Numbered from the stretch's first letter, positions 24,707 to 34,591 are shown. The stretch: DNA of 48,071 nucleotides from Clostridia bacterium (GCA_017550115.1 JAFYLR010000076.1:1-48071); one strand, 5' to 3'. Program-made: numbers and translations. Notes: generated by a model not told the origin, from the sequence alone.

Positions 24707-26308
24707 TTATTTGTAATTTATCACCGTGTCATCGGGGAGCTTCATCGCCACCTTGAACCAATACATATGGTATGGGTCATCGTACGGCATCGTATATTTG
24801 TGTGTTCCATTCGGCAGATATTTCTGCTCTAAAACACCCTCTCCCTCTAAACTCGATCTCTCTTGATATTCGGATAGTAGTCTCGCATTTTCCTGATGAA
24901 CGGTATAATTCTCGGAATATCCCGCATAGTTAAAGGTGAGCATATCAAGCATAAGAAGCGCCAAGATAAGTACCGCAATCCTTGGAGCTGTTTTTTTGAG
25001 CCTCGGCAAAAACGCACATACAAACATAGCCGCAAGAAGTATTATAAGTAATGAAGATATAAGCCAACCCAAGTCTGAGACAAAAGTGACAGAAGCCGAG
25101 AGCATAAGACAAGGAATAATCGGTCTGTCCGATATATTTACGCAAAACGCTGTTGGTATTATAAGAAAAATAACAGAAACGATAACCGTCCTCGGTCCCA
25201 TTTCGGGAGAGATGAGCATTGCCGCCTGAACGGCAGCGGACATAACTATAAAAAACGGTACAGTATAATTTTTACCTTTCAAAAATACGGTTATGCTCCA
25301 TATAATATCAAGTGCAAAGACTGCAAAGGTGAGTATCACCGATATTTCTTTTAATACCCCATATTTCAAAAAAACAATGAGTAAAGAAGCCGAAGCAGCA
25401 TTGAAAAACGTCAAAAAAGCACGGGAAAAGCCCTTGAGCTTTTCTGCAGAAAGACAAGCGGCTGCCACAAAAAACAGTGCTATCGCTCGTGCGGCACCCG
25501 AGGTTTCAAAAATAAGCTTTGCAATTCTCTCGATATTGTATATAATTCTCTCAAAAACAGACAGCGAGTAAAAATCAGCGTAATAGGTTTTCCGAACGGC
25601 GTTTCCAGGTGCTGCAAACAGTGACACAAAACCAATGATGGCAAGAACAGCGGCAACGATAAAAGCTTTATTCGTTTTTTTCTTTGCGAAAAACATTCTG
25701 AGTGCCGCCAAAATTATAATACATAGCGAAACGAAAGCATTCTGCTCCGTAGTTGCACACGCAAAAAATGCAAGAGGACAAAACCAAACACTAAAGCTCC
25801 CCCTCTCAATAGACTTTTCAGTAAAATAGAAAAGAGCCAAGGTTAAAAAGATGGGGAAAACGTAATTAAGATAACCCGTTGCCCAATATAGCGTCTGATT
25901 TGCCGTTGATATACTTATAAAAGAAATACACACACAAGAAATTATAAGAGAAAGCTTAAACCGCTCGGTTTTTACTCCACCTTTATATGCTTCCGAGGAA
26001 ATGAGTGCCGCAAAAACAGCTATCAAGGCAGTAATTGTAACCGAGAAGATACGCCAAAGCCAAATCGTACCTCCCGCAAGTAAAAGCTCGTCTAAAAGAT
26101 GAACAAAAGCTCTACCATTCGTTTGAAGCCAATGCTTTATATTTTCATTCCAAAAATAGTCAGCACCCCAATAAAAAAAGCTCGTATAATAATAATCATC
26201 GCCAAAAAGAACGACTTTGCTTACTATCATAGCCTGCGCCAACACGAAAAGAGAGAAAATTATCAAATGCAAATTTGATATTCCCTTCTTCACTATAGAT
26301 CTAAGCAA
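24707..26308 (-). CDS. DUF6056-like polytopic membrane protein
   Basis: A 533-aa protein with about 12 hydrophobic helices. The first loop has FGDDYYYTSFFYWG and a downstream HW...NGR...H pattern, as in DUF6056/GtrII-like proteins thought to be lipid-linked-sugar glycosyltransferases of the GT-C type; the acidic DD is where such enzymes bind metal. Family assignment is tentative and no substrate can be given. The start is TTG at 26308 with a weak GGAG; GTG at 26293 is an alternative. It lies 39 bp after the 229-aa gene and is likely in an operon with it. Confidence 0.65.
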   Translation of the reverse strand: MLRSIVKKGISNLHLIIFSLFVLAQAMIVSKVVLFGDDYYYTSFFYWGADYFWNENIKHWLQTNGRAFVHLLDELLLAGGTIWLWRIFSVTITALIAVFAALISSEAYKGGVKTERFKLSLIISCVCISFISISTANQTLYWATGYLNYVFPIFLTLALFYFTEKSIERGSFSVWFCPLAFFACATTEQNAFVSLCIIILAALRMFFAKKKTNKAFIVAAVLAIIGFVSLFAAPGNAVRKTYYADFYSLSVFERIIYNIERIAKLIFETSGAARAIALFFVAAACLSAEKLKGFSRAFLTFFNAASASLLIVFLKYGVLKEISVILTFAVFALDIIWSITVFLKGKNYTVPFFIVMSAAVQAAMLISPEMGPRTVIVSVIFLIIPTAFCVNISDRPIIPCLMLSASVTFVSDLGWLISSLLIILLAAMFVCAFLPRLKKTAPRIAVLILALLMLDMLTFNYAGYSENYTVHQENARLLSEYQERSSLEGEGVLEQKYLPNGTHKYTMPYDDPYHMYWFKVAMKLPDDTVINYK

Positions 26309-26347
26309 ATTCTCATCATCTCCATCTTTTTCGGCATTTATTAATAC

Positions 26348-27037
26348 TTACTTATCCTCTGCGTTCTCAAGTGCCTTTTTATCTGCTCTGGACAATGTGT
26401 ATTTCTCTAAAGACATAGTCGGATCGTATATACAAAGAGTTCCGTACGCTGTTTTATCGTAATCTATATCCTCGTTGTAGTAAATATCAACGAACATTCC
26501 GACAGCGTCCTCGTACGTCACACCGTCGAAGATGAATTTTCTGTAACTGTAAAGAGTCTTATACGCACTCTTGACCTCGCTCGGAAAATAACGCTCCTCT
26601 ATTAGATTTTCCTTTACCGTATTGTCATCAGGATTATCCGGTGTCTTGTCAAGCGTTTTTACAATAGTTACGTCAAAAATATCATTTTTTCTCTCCGGCA
26701 CCTCAGAAAGTCCATATTCCTCTGCCGTGCGACGCAACGTACTGTTATTGTAACGCACTGTCACCTGTATCTGCTCGGCTTCGGGAATGAACACGCAAGA
26801 TCTTACCTCAAAAAGTCCGCTTGCAGTAAGCGTTCGTTGCTCCTGCGTCTGAACAAGCATCTCTTCACCGTGCTCTTCCCACGCAGATAACGTACTATCA
26901 TTCACCATCAAAGTTTTTATGCTCGACGGATCTCCCGAAAAAAGAACTCTCCAAAGCATTATTATATTTACTGCCGCTATTATCAGATAAAACAGAGCCT
27001 TTACGCTCCGTGATAAAATTTTCCCTGTCTTTGCCAT
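26348..27037 (-). CDS. Hypothetical single-pass membrane protein
   Basis: A 229-aa protein: one N-terminal helix (about 10-32) anchors a roughly 195-residue extracytoplasmic domain with alternating beta strands and many acidic residues. No family recognised. The ATG follows AAAGG. It is co-directional with the polytopic protein downstream, so it may be an envelope accessory of it; that is inference. Confidence 0.6.
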   Translation of the reverse strand: MAKTGKILSRSVKALFYLIIAAVNIIMLWRVLFSGDPSSIKTLMVNDSTLSAWEEHGEEMLVQTQEQRTLTASGLFEVRSCVFIPEAEQIQVTVRYNNSTLRRTAEEYGLSEVPERKNDIFDVTIVKTLDKTPDNPDDNTVKENLIEERYFPSEVKSAYKTLYSYRKFIFDGVTYEDAVGMFVDIYYNEDIDYDKTAYGTLCIYDPTMSLEKYTLSRADKKALENAEDK

Positions 27038-27120
27038 ATCTGCCGACCTTTCGGAGTTTTTAGTATAAATTCATTATACACGCTTTTACCCCTTTTGTCA
27101 ACAAGGCCAACATCTTACCT

Positions 27121-27166
27121 ATATAAAAGAAAAGCTGTCGAGAGATCGACAGCTTTTCTTTTATAT
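27121..27166. terminator. Bidirectional-looking 21-bp terminator hairpin
   Basis: 27121-27141 pairs perfectly with 27146-27166 around GAGA, with A/T-rich ends. It follows the cohesin-SLH gene on the minus strand. Confidence 0.9.
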
Positions 27167-27173
27167 TTTCAGA

Positions 27174-28310
27174 TTATTTAGCTGCAGCTGCTACTGCACC
27201 AAAGTACCAAGCATTAGGATCTACGTCAGAATACGCACAGGTTTCTCCTGCCTTTGCTCTTGTGATACGATTAAGGATCGTTACGACCTCGCATCTCTTT
27301 ATCTCGCTATCGGGATCAAATCTACCCTCGCTCTTACCCTGTACCAAGCCTTCTTTTGCACAAGCATTTATAAAGTCCTTCGCCCAATGCTTAGATATAT
27401 CGTCAAAGCCCTGATCACGTGCTCTGGAAACTTCAAGATCAAGCATTATGCAGATGATCTTACAGAATTCTGCACGGGTAATAGTCTTTTCGCCGCGGAA
27501 GGTGTTATCGCTAGGATATCCGTTTACGATTCCCGCAGAAGCAAAGAGTCTTACCATAGCAACATACTTCGTATTTACATCCTTAAAAGCAACACTCGGA
27601 TCAACCTTTATGTCAATGTCAAAAAGATTGTAAAGAGCCTCAACGACCTCATATCTTGTTGCGTTCTGCTCGGGTCTGAACGTTCCATCAGAATAACCGG
27701 GCATATACTTGATCTTTGAGTATCCTCTCTTAAGATAGATACCTACGTCCTTTACAGGAGTTGTATCTGCTTTATCGTCGTCTGTATTATTGCTTTGAGG
27801 AAGAACGATATCGACCTTGGCAAGCTCAGTCAAAACCGATATATTCTCAAGCTTGATGTTAGAAGCCTCTTTGCATTTTGCCGTGATAAATGTCGTCTCT
27901 CCCACCTTCGCATTTTCTTTCACCTTAAATGTGAAAACGAAGAAATCACCGCTTCTCGTTACATTAGTTATGCCACTGTAGGAAGCAGTAACAGTTGAAA
28001 GTGTTGCAAGGTTAACTGATGCAACGTCGATATTGGAATCAATAGTCTTGTAGCTTATAGCACTACCTGCCTTGACAGATACGGGGGTAAGTATATTTTT
28101 GTCAAAGGAAAGCTCCACCGTCATTTTTGCAATACCGGGGTTGTTCTGGATATTGACAACAACCTCTACAAGCTCTCCGGGAGCTCCCGAGGTGTTTTCA
28201 ATAAAGATTGATGCACCTGCGGCAGACGCAAAAACAGAAAAACAAGAAAGGCAGAAGATCGTCGCCAAAATTGCGGAAAAAGCCTTTATAGAATACTTTG
28301 TTCTTTTCAT
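27174..28310 (-). CDS. Secreted cohesin-domain protein with SLH repeats
   Basis: A 378-aa surface protein. Signal peptide at 1-30 (ends ASA-AG), a cohesin domain at about 33-170 (SIFIENTSGAPGELVEVVV opening), a short Asp/Thr linker, then three to four S-layer-homology segments to the C-terminus (patterns GYSDGTFRPEQNATR, GYPSDNTFRGEKTITR, GRFDPDSEIKR). SLH repeats bind pyruvylated cell-wall polymer; the cohesin binds a dockerin. This is a miniature cellulosome-type anchor like OlpA/Orf2 of C. thermocellum. The start is ATG at 28310 after GGAGG. No dockerin gene is in the window. Confidence 0.85.
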   Translation of the reverse strand: MKRTKYSIKAFSAILATIFCLSCFSVFASAAGASIFIENTSGAPGELVEVVVNIQNNPGIAKMTVELSFDKNILTPVSVKAGSAISYKTIDSNIDVASVNLATLSTVTASYSGITNVTRSGDFFVFTFKVKENAKVGETTFITAKCKEASNIKLENISVLTELAKVDIVLPQSNNTDDDKADTTPVKDVGIYLKRGYSKIKYMPGYSDGTFRPEQNATRYEVVEALYNLFDIDIKVDPSVAFKDVNTKYVAMVRLFASAGIVNGYPSDNTFRGEKTITRAEFCKIICIMLDLEVSRARDQGFDDISKHWAKDFINACAKEGLVQGKSEGRFDPDSEIKRCEVVTILNRITRAKAGETCAYSDVDPNAWYFGAVAAAAK

Positions 28311-28576
28311 TATAAACCTCCAAGAAATCACCGAAAACGGCATTTTTAACATAAATAAGGCATTTCTTTATACCCACTTCTATCCATTTTATTATAGCAA
28401 ACACAAAACTAAAAGTCAATAGATTTCACTAAAACTGTATGGGGACAACATATATTTTAATTTTTTTACATTTGAGCGATTTTTTTCTCAAAAAGCAGGA
28501 CAATACTAATTTGCCGAATAAAAAACAAAAAGTACGCAAAAAATAATAAAAACCAAAACGAAAGGGAGACATAAAT

Positions 28577-29353
28577 ATGAATCAAACACCTATTCAAAAC
28601 AACCGCAAAGTTAACAAAGTGCTTTATATCGTAACCGTTACATTGCTTTTCGCAATCGCAGTCATCATTGCGATAACGAGCGCTGCCAACCGAAAAACAA
28701 AAAATCCAACCCCTAACAACACAAATGATACCCTTATGCAAACTGAAATGGACACCGAAATGGATACAGACACAACCGCGCCTATAACAACCGAAAGAAA
28801 TCAGGGAGCCATAAACGACACCGAAAAAAATGAGGATACCGACGCTCAGGCTTCTCTTGGCGACGATGAAGGCACAGAGCCTGTCGTATCCATACCGCCC
28901 AAATTCAATCTGCCCGTTATCGGAATTCTTTCAAAGGGACACGACACCTCTCTCCAAGTATATTCGGCAACTATGGGAGACTACAGAGTTCATAGCGGTA
29001 TTGACATCGTAACTGAGGAAAACGCTCCTGTGTATGCTGCGGCAGACGGGGTGATCTCTCAAATCTGGAACGATCCGCTTATGGGTACGAGTATCGCTAT
29101 ACAGCATAGCGGCGACTGTTATACCGTATATAAAAATCTTTCCGTGGAATTGGTTTCGGGAATCGAAGTCGGTACACCCGTAACACAGGGACAGCTCATC
29201 GCTGCAGTTGGCAATACTGCTATGATAGAGATCGCAGAGGAGCCTCATCTCCATTTCGAGATGACGGTCGATGCAAAAGCAGTCGATCCTCTTGATTATT
29301 TTGACGAAAGTGCTCTCGTTTCTCTGACAATGGACTCTTCTTATGAATCTTAA
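28577..29353 (+). CDS. M23 peptidase-like membrane protein, SpoIIQ candidate
   Basis: A 258-aa protein: transmembrane helix at about 15-35, an acidic Thr/Asp-rich linker (to about 105), then a LytM/M23 domain. The zinc ligands His139 and Asp143 (HSGID) and His226 with His224 (HLHFEM) are intact, so it may be an active endopeptidase, as in C. difficile SpoIIQ and unlike B. subtilis SpoIIQ. In spore formers this layout belongs to the forespore side of the SpoIIQ-SpoIIIAH channel; vegetative M23 hydrolases are the alternative. AGGGAG precedes the ATG. I could not find a convincing sigma-F promoter. Confidence 0.75.
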   Translation: MNQTPIQNNRKVNKVLYIVTVTLLFAIAVIIAITSAANRKTKNPTPNNTNDTLMQTEMDTEMDTDTTAPITTERNQGAINDTEKNEDTDAQASLGDDEGTEPVVSIPPKFNLPVIGILSKGHDTSLQVYSATMGDYRVHSGIDIVTEENAPVYAAADGVISQIWNDPLMGTSIAIQHSGDCYTVYKNLSVELVSGIEVGTPVTQGQLIAAVGNTAMIEIAEEPHLHFEMTVDAKAVDPLDYFDESALVSLTMDSSYES

Positions 29354-29359
29354 AACAAA

Positions 29360-29399
29360 AAGCCCTCTATCTGTTTTTGCAGATAGAGGGCTTACTTTT
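29360..29399. terminator. Terminator after the SpoIIQ-like gene
   Basis: AAGCCCTCTATCTG (29360-29373) pairs perfectly with 29380-29393; a T run follows on plus. It also serves the convergent lipoprotein gene. Confidence 0.9.
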
Positions 29400-30851
29400 T
29401 TATTTACCGTTTAATTTATCAGAAAGTATGGACAACGCCTTTACGGCAACCGTACTTCTCTCGGCGAAACGATCACCGAATATATTTGACTTCATCTGCT
29501 CTTTTACAGCAGACGTCATAAGAGATTCGATATCTCCATACCCCATAAGTAGCAGTATATCAGACGAAAGGCTTTGATATATAACGTCAAAAGCTCCTTC
29601 CTCCCCCTGCGGCTCACAAGACTCTGCTATGATCTTCGGAATACTGCCGGACATCGCATAAATAACGTTCATAACGGCAAGAGATCTTTCTCTATCTGGT
29701 GCCTTTGCGGGAATTGCAGTGAACGCAGCACGGGAAAGATCAACGTTGCAAATATAGTTGCCCTCCAACGACATTTTGGGCATCGGTAAAGGCAAGAATG
29801 GAGAGCCTTCGTTTCTCAGTGCCAAAAGTTCTGCTATACTCGCAACAGAAAACAGCGAAAAGCCGGCCAAAGAGTCTGACTCATTTTCTTCTTCAAATTC
29901 AACAGCATCTGTTCTTGGATCAAAACCGAAGATCTTCATAACGGAATAGTAAATATCTTCGATCTCGCCGTCAAATTCCACTTCAAATGGTATATCGGTA
30001 AGACCGTCCTTTTGATAAAATACACCGCCGCCCGACAGATAAAGTGCAAGAGCATCGTCGGAATCCGCCCTTATTGCCGCTGACTCGCCCGATGGTGTCG
30101 CAGTGTCAACACCATTCAATGAAGAAAAAGCTTTTGAGAAAGACATCATAACATCATACGTAAATCCCCCCTCTTTTGCAAGAGGAATAACCCCTTTTCC
30201 GTTAGTATACAGCATCTCGGTCGCTTCCCCTAACTTTGCAAGAAGATCCGTGTTAAGCAATACTGTGTCAGCAGAAAGTAGCAAAGACGGAGTTGCATCC
30301 CCTGCCGCAAGATAACTCTTTCCGCCAATCGAAAGAGAAGATATAACGTCCTCATAATATCCCGGCTTTGCCGCATCGAATCCCGCAATAGACTCAAGAT
30401 CGGCAAGACAGCCTTCTGTAATAAGCACCGCCGCAGATCTGGCGGACAGAATCAGCATATCATATTCGGGCTTTCCCGAAAGATAATCTGCACGTACACG
30501 CTCAACTATATCATTTTCAACCACCTCGGAAAATGTTATCCCATATTCCTTTGAGATGTTTGAATTTCTCTCAAAAATTGCCCTGCCAAGCATATCCTGT
30601 GACTCTCCGCCGGACAAAAAGGCATCTTCAACTCCGTATTCACGCAATATAACAAAATTCGTAGGCTCTACAACCTCAATGTCAGGTATATCCGTATCTT
30701 TCGAAGGAATTACATCTATGGTAGCGATTGAAAACTCGCTTTCATCGACGTCGCCCGACGTTGTTTTGCTACTACATGATGAAATACAAACAAAAGCACC
30801 AACCGCTAACATTATTGAAATTATTTTTTTCAGAGACCAAGCTTTTCTCAA
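29400..30851 (-). CDS. Solute-binding-protein-like lipoprotein
   Basis: A 483-aa exported lipoprotein. The signal peptide ends in a lipobox (CISSC). The mature part resembles family-1 extracellular solute-binding proteins (EYDMLILSARSAAVLITEGCLADL, later SIAELLALRNEGSPF), but the match is weak. There is no permease or ATPase gene next to it, so it is an orphan or works with a remote transporter. The start is TTG at 30851, 6 bp after AAGGAGGTGG; an in-frame ATG at 30878 lies upstream of the ribosome site. It is 44 bp after the alr stop, possibly co-transcribed. Confidence 0.7.
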   Translation of the reverse strand: MRKAWSLKKIISIMLAVGAFVCISSCSSKTTSGDVDESEFSIATIDVIPSKDTDIPDIEVVEPTNFVILREYGVEDAFLSGGESQDMLGRAIFERNSNISKEYGITFSEVVENDIVERVRADYLSGKPEYDMLILSARSAAVLITEGCLADLESIAGFDAAKPGYYEDVISSLSIGGKSYLAAGDATPSLLLSADTVLLNTDLLAKLGEATEMLYTNGKGVIPLAKEGGFTYDVMMSFSKAFSSLNGVDTATPSGESAAIRADSDDALALYLSGGGVFYQKDGLTDIPFEVEFDGEIEDIYYSVMKIFGFDPRTDAVEFEEENESDSLAGFSLFSVASIAELLALRNEGSPFLPLPMPKMSLEGNYICNVDLSRAAFTAIPAKAPDRERSLAVMNVIYAMSGSIPKIIAESCEPQGEEGAFDVIYQSLSSDILLLMGYGDIESLMTSAVKEQMKSNIFGDRFAERSTVAVKALSILSDKLNGK

Positions 30852-30895
30852 AACGCTCCACCTCCTTGAATTTTTCAAAAGGATAAAATTATCAA

Positions 30896-32095
30896 TTATT
30901 TATAAACGCGGGGAACACGTCCCGAAATAATACATAGGCACTCATAATCAATAGTCCCAGCTAAAGCCGCAAGATCATATATCTGCGAACACTCTTCTCC
31001 GAAAAGCGTCACTATATCGCCTACGTTCACGCATTTATCCGTTACGTCCGCCATACATTGATCCATACATATTCTACCGACGATATTCGCCTTAACTTTT
31101 TCGCCGCTTTTAGTCTCAATGCTGACTTCAGCTCCGCTGAAAGCTCGTATAAACCCATCAGCATACCCTATCGGAAGTGTAGCAAGAGTTCTTTCGCTAT
31201 CAGAGGAAAAAGTCCCCCCGTAGCTGACCGTTTTCCCTGCCGAAAGCTTATGTATATGCGAGACCACCGTTTTAAGACTCATAACAGGTCGAAGCGATGG
31301 CAGATCTGCCGCCTCCGACGCTCTTGCACCGTACAACAATATACCAGCTCTCACACCATCAAGATGAAGATTTGGATATCGAACAACTGCCGCACTGTTT
31401 GCGACGTGCTTAAAAGGTATTTTTATTCCTTTTTGGAGCAAAAGGTCATTTACCGCAGCAAAATATTCATACTGCTCTATCGTTCTGTCTTTTTCGCAAC
31501 AAGATATTTCATCTGCACTTACAAAATGAGTAAACATGCCCTCAACCTTCATATTGCAAAGCGCACACACGGCTGCTATATCGTTCGCCGCACACGCAAC
31601 AGTCTCTTTATCCTGAGCTATAAATCCAAGACGGTTCATTCCCGTATCAAGCTTGATATGTACCCTTACGCAACAATTCTGCTTCTTCGCTTCATCATTT
31701 AGAGCCTTTGCATATTCGGGCGAAAATACCGTCTGTATGATATCGTTTGCCACAAGTTCGCCAACAGAGCTTGGCAGAGTGTAGCCGAGCAGAAGAATAT
31801 CTGCGTGTTTATCGAATTCAAGACAAACGTTTCTGAGCGCCACAGCCTCCTCTATACAGGAAACCGCAAAAAAATCACAGCCTTCCCCCAAAAGCACTCT
31901 GGCACAGGCATCTGCACCATGCCCATAAGCGTCCGCCTTCAGAACGCATATAAGACGAGCTTCAGAGGAGCTCGAAATATGATCTTTTATCAATTTATAG
32001 TTATGCTTCAGAGCATCAAGATCTATCTCTGCCCAAGTTTTGTGACGCCCGTACATAGGCAAGCTTGAATAGAGTTTATATGCTTCATTTTCCAC
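30896..32095 (-). CDS. alr: Alanine racemase
   Basis: A 399-aa PLP enzyme making D-alanine for peptidoglycan. The PLP lysine is in LKADAYGHG (about Lys53), and the second catalytic region is GRICMDQCMADVT. The barrel and C-terminal beta domain are complete. The start is GTG at 32095, 8 bp after AAGGAGG; the ATG at 32131 lies before the site. In many Firmicutes alr precedes mazEF; here the MazF-like gene is 10 kb away. Confidence 0.95.
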   Translation of the reverse strand: MENEAYKLYSSLPMYGRHKTWAEIDLDALKHNYKLIKDHISSSSEARLICVLKADAYGHGADACARVLLGEGCDFFAVSCIEEAVALRNVCLEFDKHADILLLGYTLPSSVGELVANDIIQTVFSPEYAKALNDEAKKQNCCVRVHIKLDTGMNRLGFIAQDKETVACAANDIAAVCALCNMKVEGMFTHFVSADEISCCEKDRTIEQYEYFAAVNDLLLQKGIKIPFKHVANSAAVVRYPNLHLDGVRAGILLYGARASEAADLPSLRPVMSLKTVVSHIHKLSAGKTVSYGGTFSSDSERTLATLPIGYADGFIRAFSGAEVSIETKSGEKVKANIVGRICMDQCMADVTDKCVNVGDIVTLFGEECSQIYDLAALAGTIDYECLCIISGRVPRVYK

Positions 32096-32193
32096 GTCAA
32101 AGGCCTCCTTTGCGGTTTTGCAAAAATGCAAAACGATTCGTATAAGTATAACACATTATATAAAAAAAATCAAGAGGGTGACAATCATAAGAG

Positions 32194-32229
32194 AACGGAG
32201 CCGTCATACCCGTGTATAACAGCTCCGTT
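32194..32229. terminator. Long hairpin between the foldase gene and alr
   Basis: AACGGAGC (32194-32201) pairs with GCTCCGTT (32222-32229), continued by a 7-bp inner stem with one G-U pair. A T run follows on plus; on minus the tail is weaker, so termination after the foldase gene may be partial. Confidence 0.6.
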
Positions 32230-32242
32230 TTTTATATCATAT

Positions 32243-33430
32243 TTATTCTGTAACAACAGTTATATTACTCCACTCATAAATAGCGTCCATAAGCTTCTCC
32301 CAAAGAAGAACGCTCTCTATTCTCTCCTCGCCATATGCCTCCACAAGCTCCGCTTCGCTCATTCCGTATTGCTCGCAGAACTCAGCTATTCCCTTGGCAT
32401 ACTCCTCATCGGTTATCTGAAGATTTTCGGCCTTTACAATAGAATAGATAACCATATCTTCCTTTATATATGTCTCTGCATACGCCCAAACATCATCATC
32501 TGTACCCATACCGCTATATGAACCGTACTGAGCAAGAAATTCTTCATATGAAAGCCCCGAGGATGCAGCATAATATTCGTAATTTGCACGGTTGAGCCAA
32601 TAGAAAGCTTCTACCGCTTTTTCGGGCAAAGAAATCACCTCTGTCCCTTCCACTATCTGACTCCAGATAGCGCTACAAGCATCGTCCTTTAGTCCTTTCA
32701 GTCTCTCGCTCTCAAGGAAAGACTTATAATATACCATAAAAGTATCAACCGTCTTAACTCCCTCTGAGCCAAAATACTTTTCAACGAAAGCATCATTCAA
32801 TTCAGGTACTTTATTTTCGCCCTTTATATAGTGAACTGTTACTGTAAACACAGTCTTCTTACCTGCAAGATTAGGATTATTGGGGTAAACTTCCGGGAAG
32901 GTCACATCATAGCTGACAGTCTCCCCCGGCATAACGTCGTACATTCCTTCGACAAAACCGGGAATATATCCGCTATCCGAAGAAAGCGTTACGTCAACGT
33001 TACTTGCACTTCCGCCCGAAAAAGCAACGCCGTCAAGAGTTCCTACGTAATCAATATTTATAATATCCCCCTCGGCTGTCTTTCTGTCAGTTATCTGCTC
33101 AGGTTCAGCCTTCGAGACAAGAAGGTCATCTATTACTTCATCTATATATTCCTCATCTACTACGTAAGTCTTTACCTCTGCACTAAGTCCCTTATATTCT
33201 CCCAAAGTAATGAAAGAAGTCAGATCCTCGTTCATATAGTCCATCGTGTAATTTACGTCAATACCTTCGGGCACATAATCTTCGGGCATCTTTGATATGT
33301 CGGTTGTCCCTGCTTTATCAGTATCCGAAGTTTTTCCGTCTTCTTTTCCACAAGCCGACATTGAAATCACTACTATTAAAGCAAGAAGCATAGATGTCAA
33401 AATAAAGAGTTTTCTTGAAATTCCGTTCAT
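32243..33430 (-). CDS. Exported trigger-factor-like peptidyl-prolyl isomerase lipoprotein
   Basis: A 395-aa protein with a lipoprotein signal (Cys27 in MSAC), an FKBP domain (INIDYVGTLDGVAFSGG through TVFTVTVHYI, roughly 130-225) and a trigger-factor-like helical C-terminal region. Cytosolic trigger factor has an N-terminal ribosome-binding domain; here it is replaced by the signal peptide and a short linker, so the protein works outside the membrane, perhaps like PrsA, folding secreted proteins. The ATG at 33430 follows AGGAGG. The family is seen in Clostridia; clients are unknown. Confidence 0.82.
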   Translation of the reverse strand: MNGISRKLFILTSMLLALIVVISMSACGKEDGKTSDTDKAGTTDISKMPEDYVPEGIDVNYTMDYMNEDLTSFITLGEYKGLSAEVKTYVVDEEYIDEVIDDLLVSKAEPEQITDRKTAEGDIINIDYVGTLDGVAFSGGSASNVDVTLSSDSGYIPGFVEGMYDVMPGETVSYDVTFPEVYPNNPNLAGKKTVFTVTVHYIKGENKVPELNDAFVEKYFGSEGVKTVDTFMVYYKSFLESERLKGLKDDACSAIWSQIVEGTEVISLPEKAVEAFYWLNRANYEYYAASSGLSYEEFLAQYGSYSGMGTDDDVWAYAETYIKEDMVIYSIVKAENLQITDEEYAKGIAEFCEQYGMSEAELVEAYGEERIESVLLWEKLMDAIYEWSNITVVTE

Positions 33431-33521
33431 TTTTTGCCTCCTAAAACAAAATATTTTCCTAAGTATATCACAAACACAAAAAAAAGAAAAGCACATTTTT
33501 CTTTTTTTACATTTTAGACAC

Positions 33522-33563
33522 AAAAAAGATCGCACTGCAAAAACGCATCGTGCGATCCTTTTG
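33522..33563 (-). terminator. Terminator after rpmF
   Basis: On the minus strand GATCGCAC (complement of 33550-33557) pairs with GTGCGATC (complement of 33528-33535), followed by a T6 run. Confidence 0.85.
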
Positions 33564-33575
33564 AAAACAAAGAAA

Positions 33576-33758
33576 TTAGGCGTCCTTCTTGACGATTTCC
33601 TTGCCTTTGTAATATCCGCAAGCCTTGCAGACACGGTGTGCAAGAATAAACTCACCGCATTTAGGGCACTTTATCATGCCGGGAAGACTGAGCTTCCAAA
33701 CATTAGAACGTCTCTTATCTCTGCGTGCTTTTGATACTTTTTTCTTCGGTACTGCCAT
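33576..33758 (-). CDS. rpmF: 50S ribosomal protein L32
   Basis: A 60-aa basic protein: [18 protein letters not shown] opening and a zinc ribbon with CPKC and CKAC, the C+ form of L32. It lies 62 bp after the DUF177 gene, the usual bacterial pairing. Confidence 0.96.
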   Translation of the reverse strand: MAVPKKKVSKARRDKRRSNVWKLSLPGMIKCPKCGEFILAHRVCKACGYYKGKEIVKKDA

Positions 33759-33820
33759 TTACCTACACCTCCCTTAGTGTACGCTACGTGCCTTTGCGGC
33801 ACTTTGCTATATTGTATAAT

Positions 33821-34378
33821 TTATTTTTCACCTAGGTCTTCATCGCCCTCACTCTTGCTATTTTGGAGAAGAGTTTTTAGCACAGCAAGTCTTGGGTCGA
33901 TTTCTTTTTGCGAACAGCCGCAATCGCCTAATTTGCGGGGCTTTCCGCACATGGGGCAAAGCCCCTCACAATCCTCGGAGCAAAGAAGCTTTTGAGGAAA
34001 AGATAGTACAAGCTCTTCACGAAGCTCTTCGTCTATATCGAGCTTTCCGTCATGAATGACAGCATATCCGTCATCATAAACGTCTTCCTCACTTGCTCTT
34101 TCGTTCTCTTCCGAGAGAGTGTTCTCGTCGCAAACAGTCCTCTCAAAATCAAGAGTGAAGCTGCCGGCAACATCATCAAGACATCTTGCACATTGGCCTC
34201 TGTACGAGATCTCAGCTCTCAGCTTCAGTCTCATATACCCTACCCTGTCGGTAACCTCGCCGACAACGTGAGCATCCGAATCAAAGGTTATATCATCAAT
34301 CGGAGCGGCTGAAAGATAATAATCAATGTCAATATGATCGGTCTCCCCTCGGAGAATCGGTCTGAGATCGAGTATCAT
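33821..34378 (-). CDS. DUF177 (YceD) family protein
   Basis: A 185-aa cytosolic protein with the family's RCL segment (GQCARCLDDV) and a cysteine-rich zinc-site-like part (CSEDCEGLCPMCG...CGC), followed by DPRLAVLKTLL. DUF177 genes sit next to rpmF across bacteria and are linked to 23S rRNA processing or accumulation. The ATG at 34378 follows GGGGAGG; an upstream ATG at 34417 lacks a site. Confidence 0.88.
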   Translation of the reverse strand: MILDLRPILRGETDHIDIDYYLSAAPIDDITFDSDAHVVGEVTDRVGYMRLKLRAEISYRGQCARCLDDVAGSFTLDFERTVCDENTLSEENERASEEDVYDDGYAVIHDGKLDIDEELREELVLSFPQKLLCSEDCEGLCPMCGKPRKLGDCGCSQKEIDPRLAVLKTLLQNSKSEGDEDLGEK

Positions 34379-34591
34379 TTTTAACCTCCCCAAAAACGAC
34401 GGCACAAAATGCGACAATAGTTATTATAACGCTTCTTCTCTTTCTTGTCAAGGGTTTTTGAAGATTTTTTGTCCTCTCTTTGCGTCTTTTTTCATTTTTT
34501 ATTTTTTGAGGCATAAAAATTTTTGTTTTTTGGTGAAAATGCTGTACAAAAGCACCTCACTATGTTAAAATGTAAGAAAGGAGCTGATGAA

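Noticed and set aside
28425..28576. Search for a sigma-F promoter before the SpoIIQ-like gene
   Set aside because: No match to a GYATA / GGnnAnAnT pair with correct spacing was found, so none is annotated.
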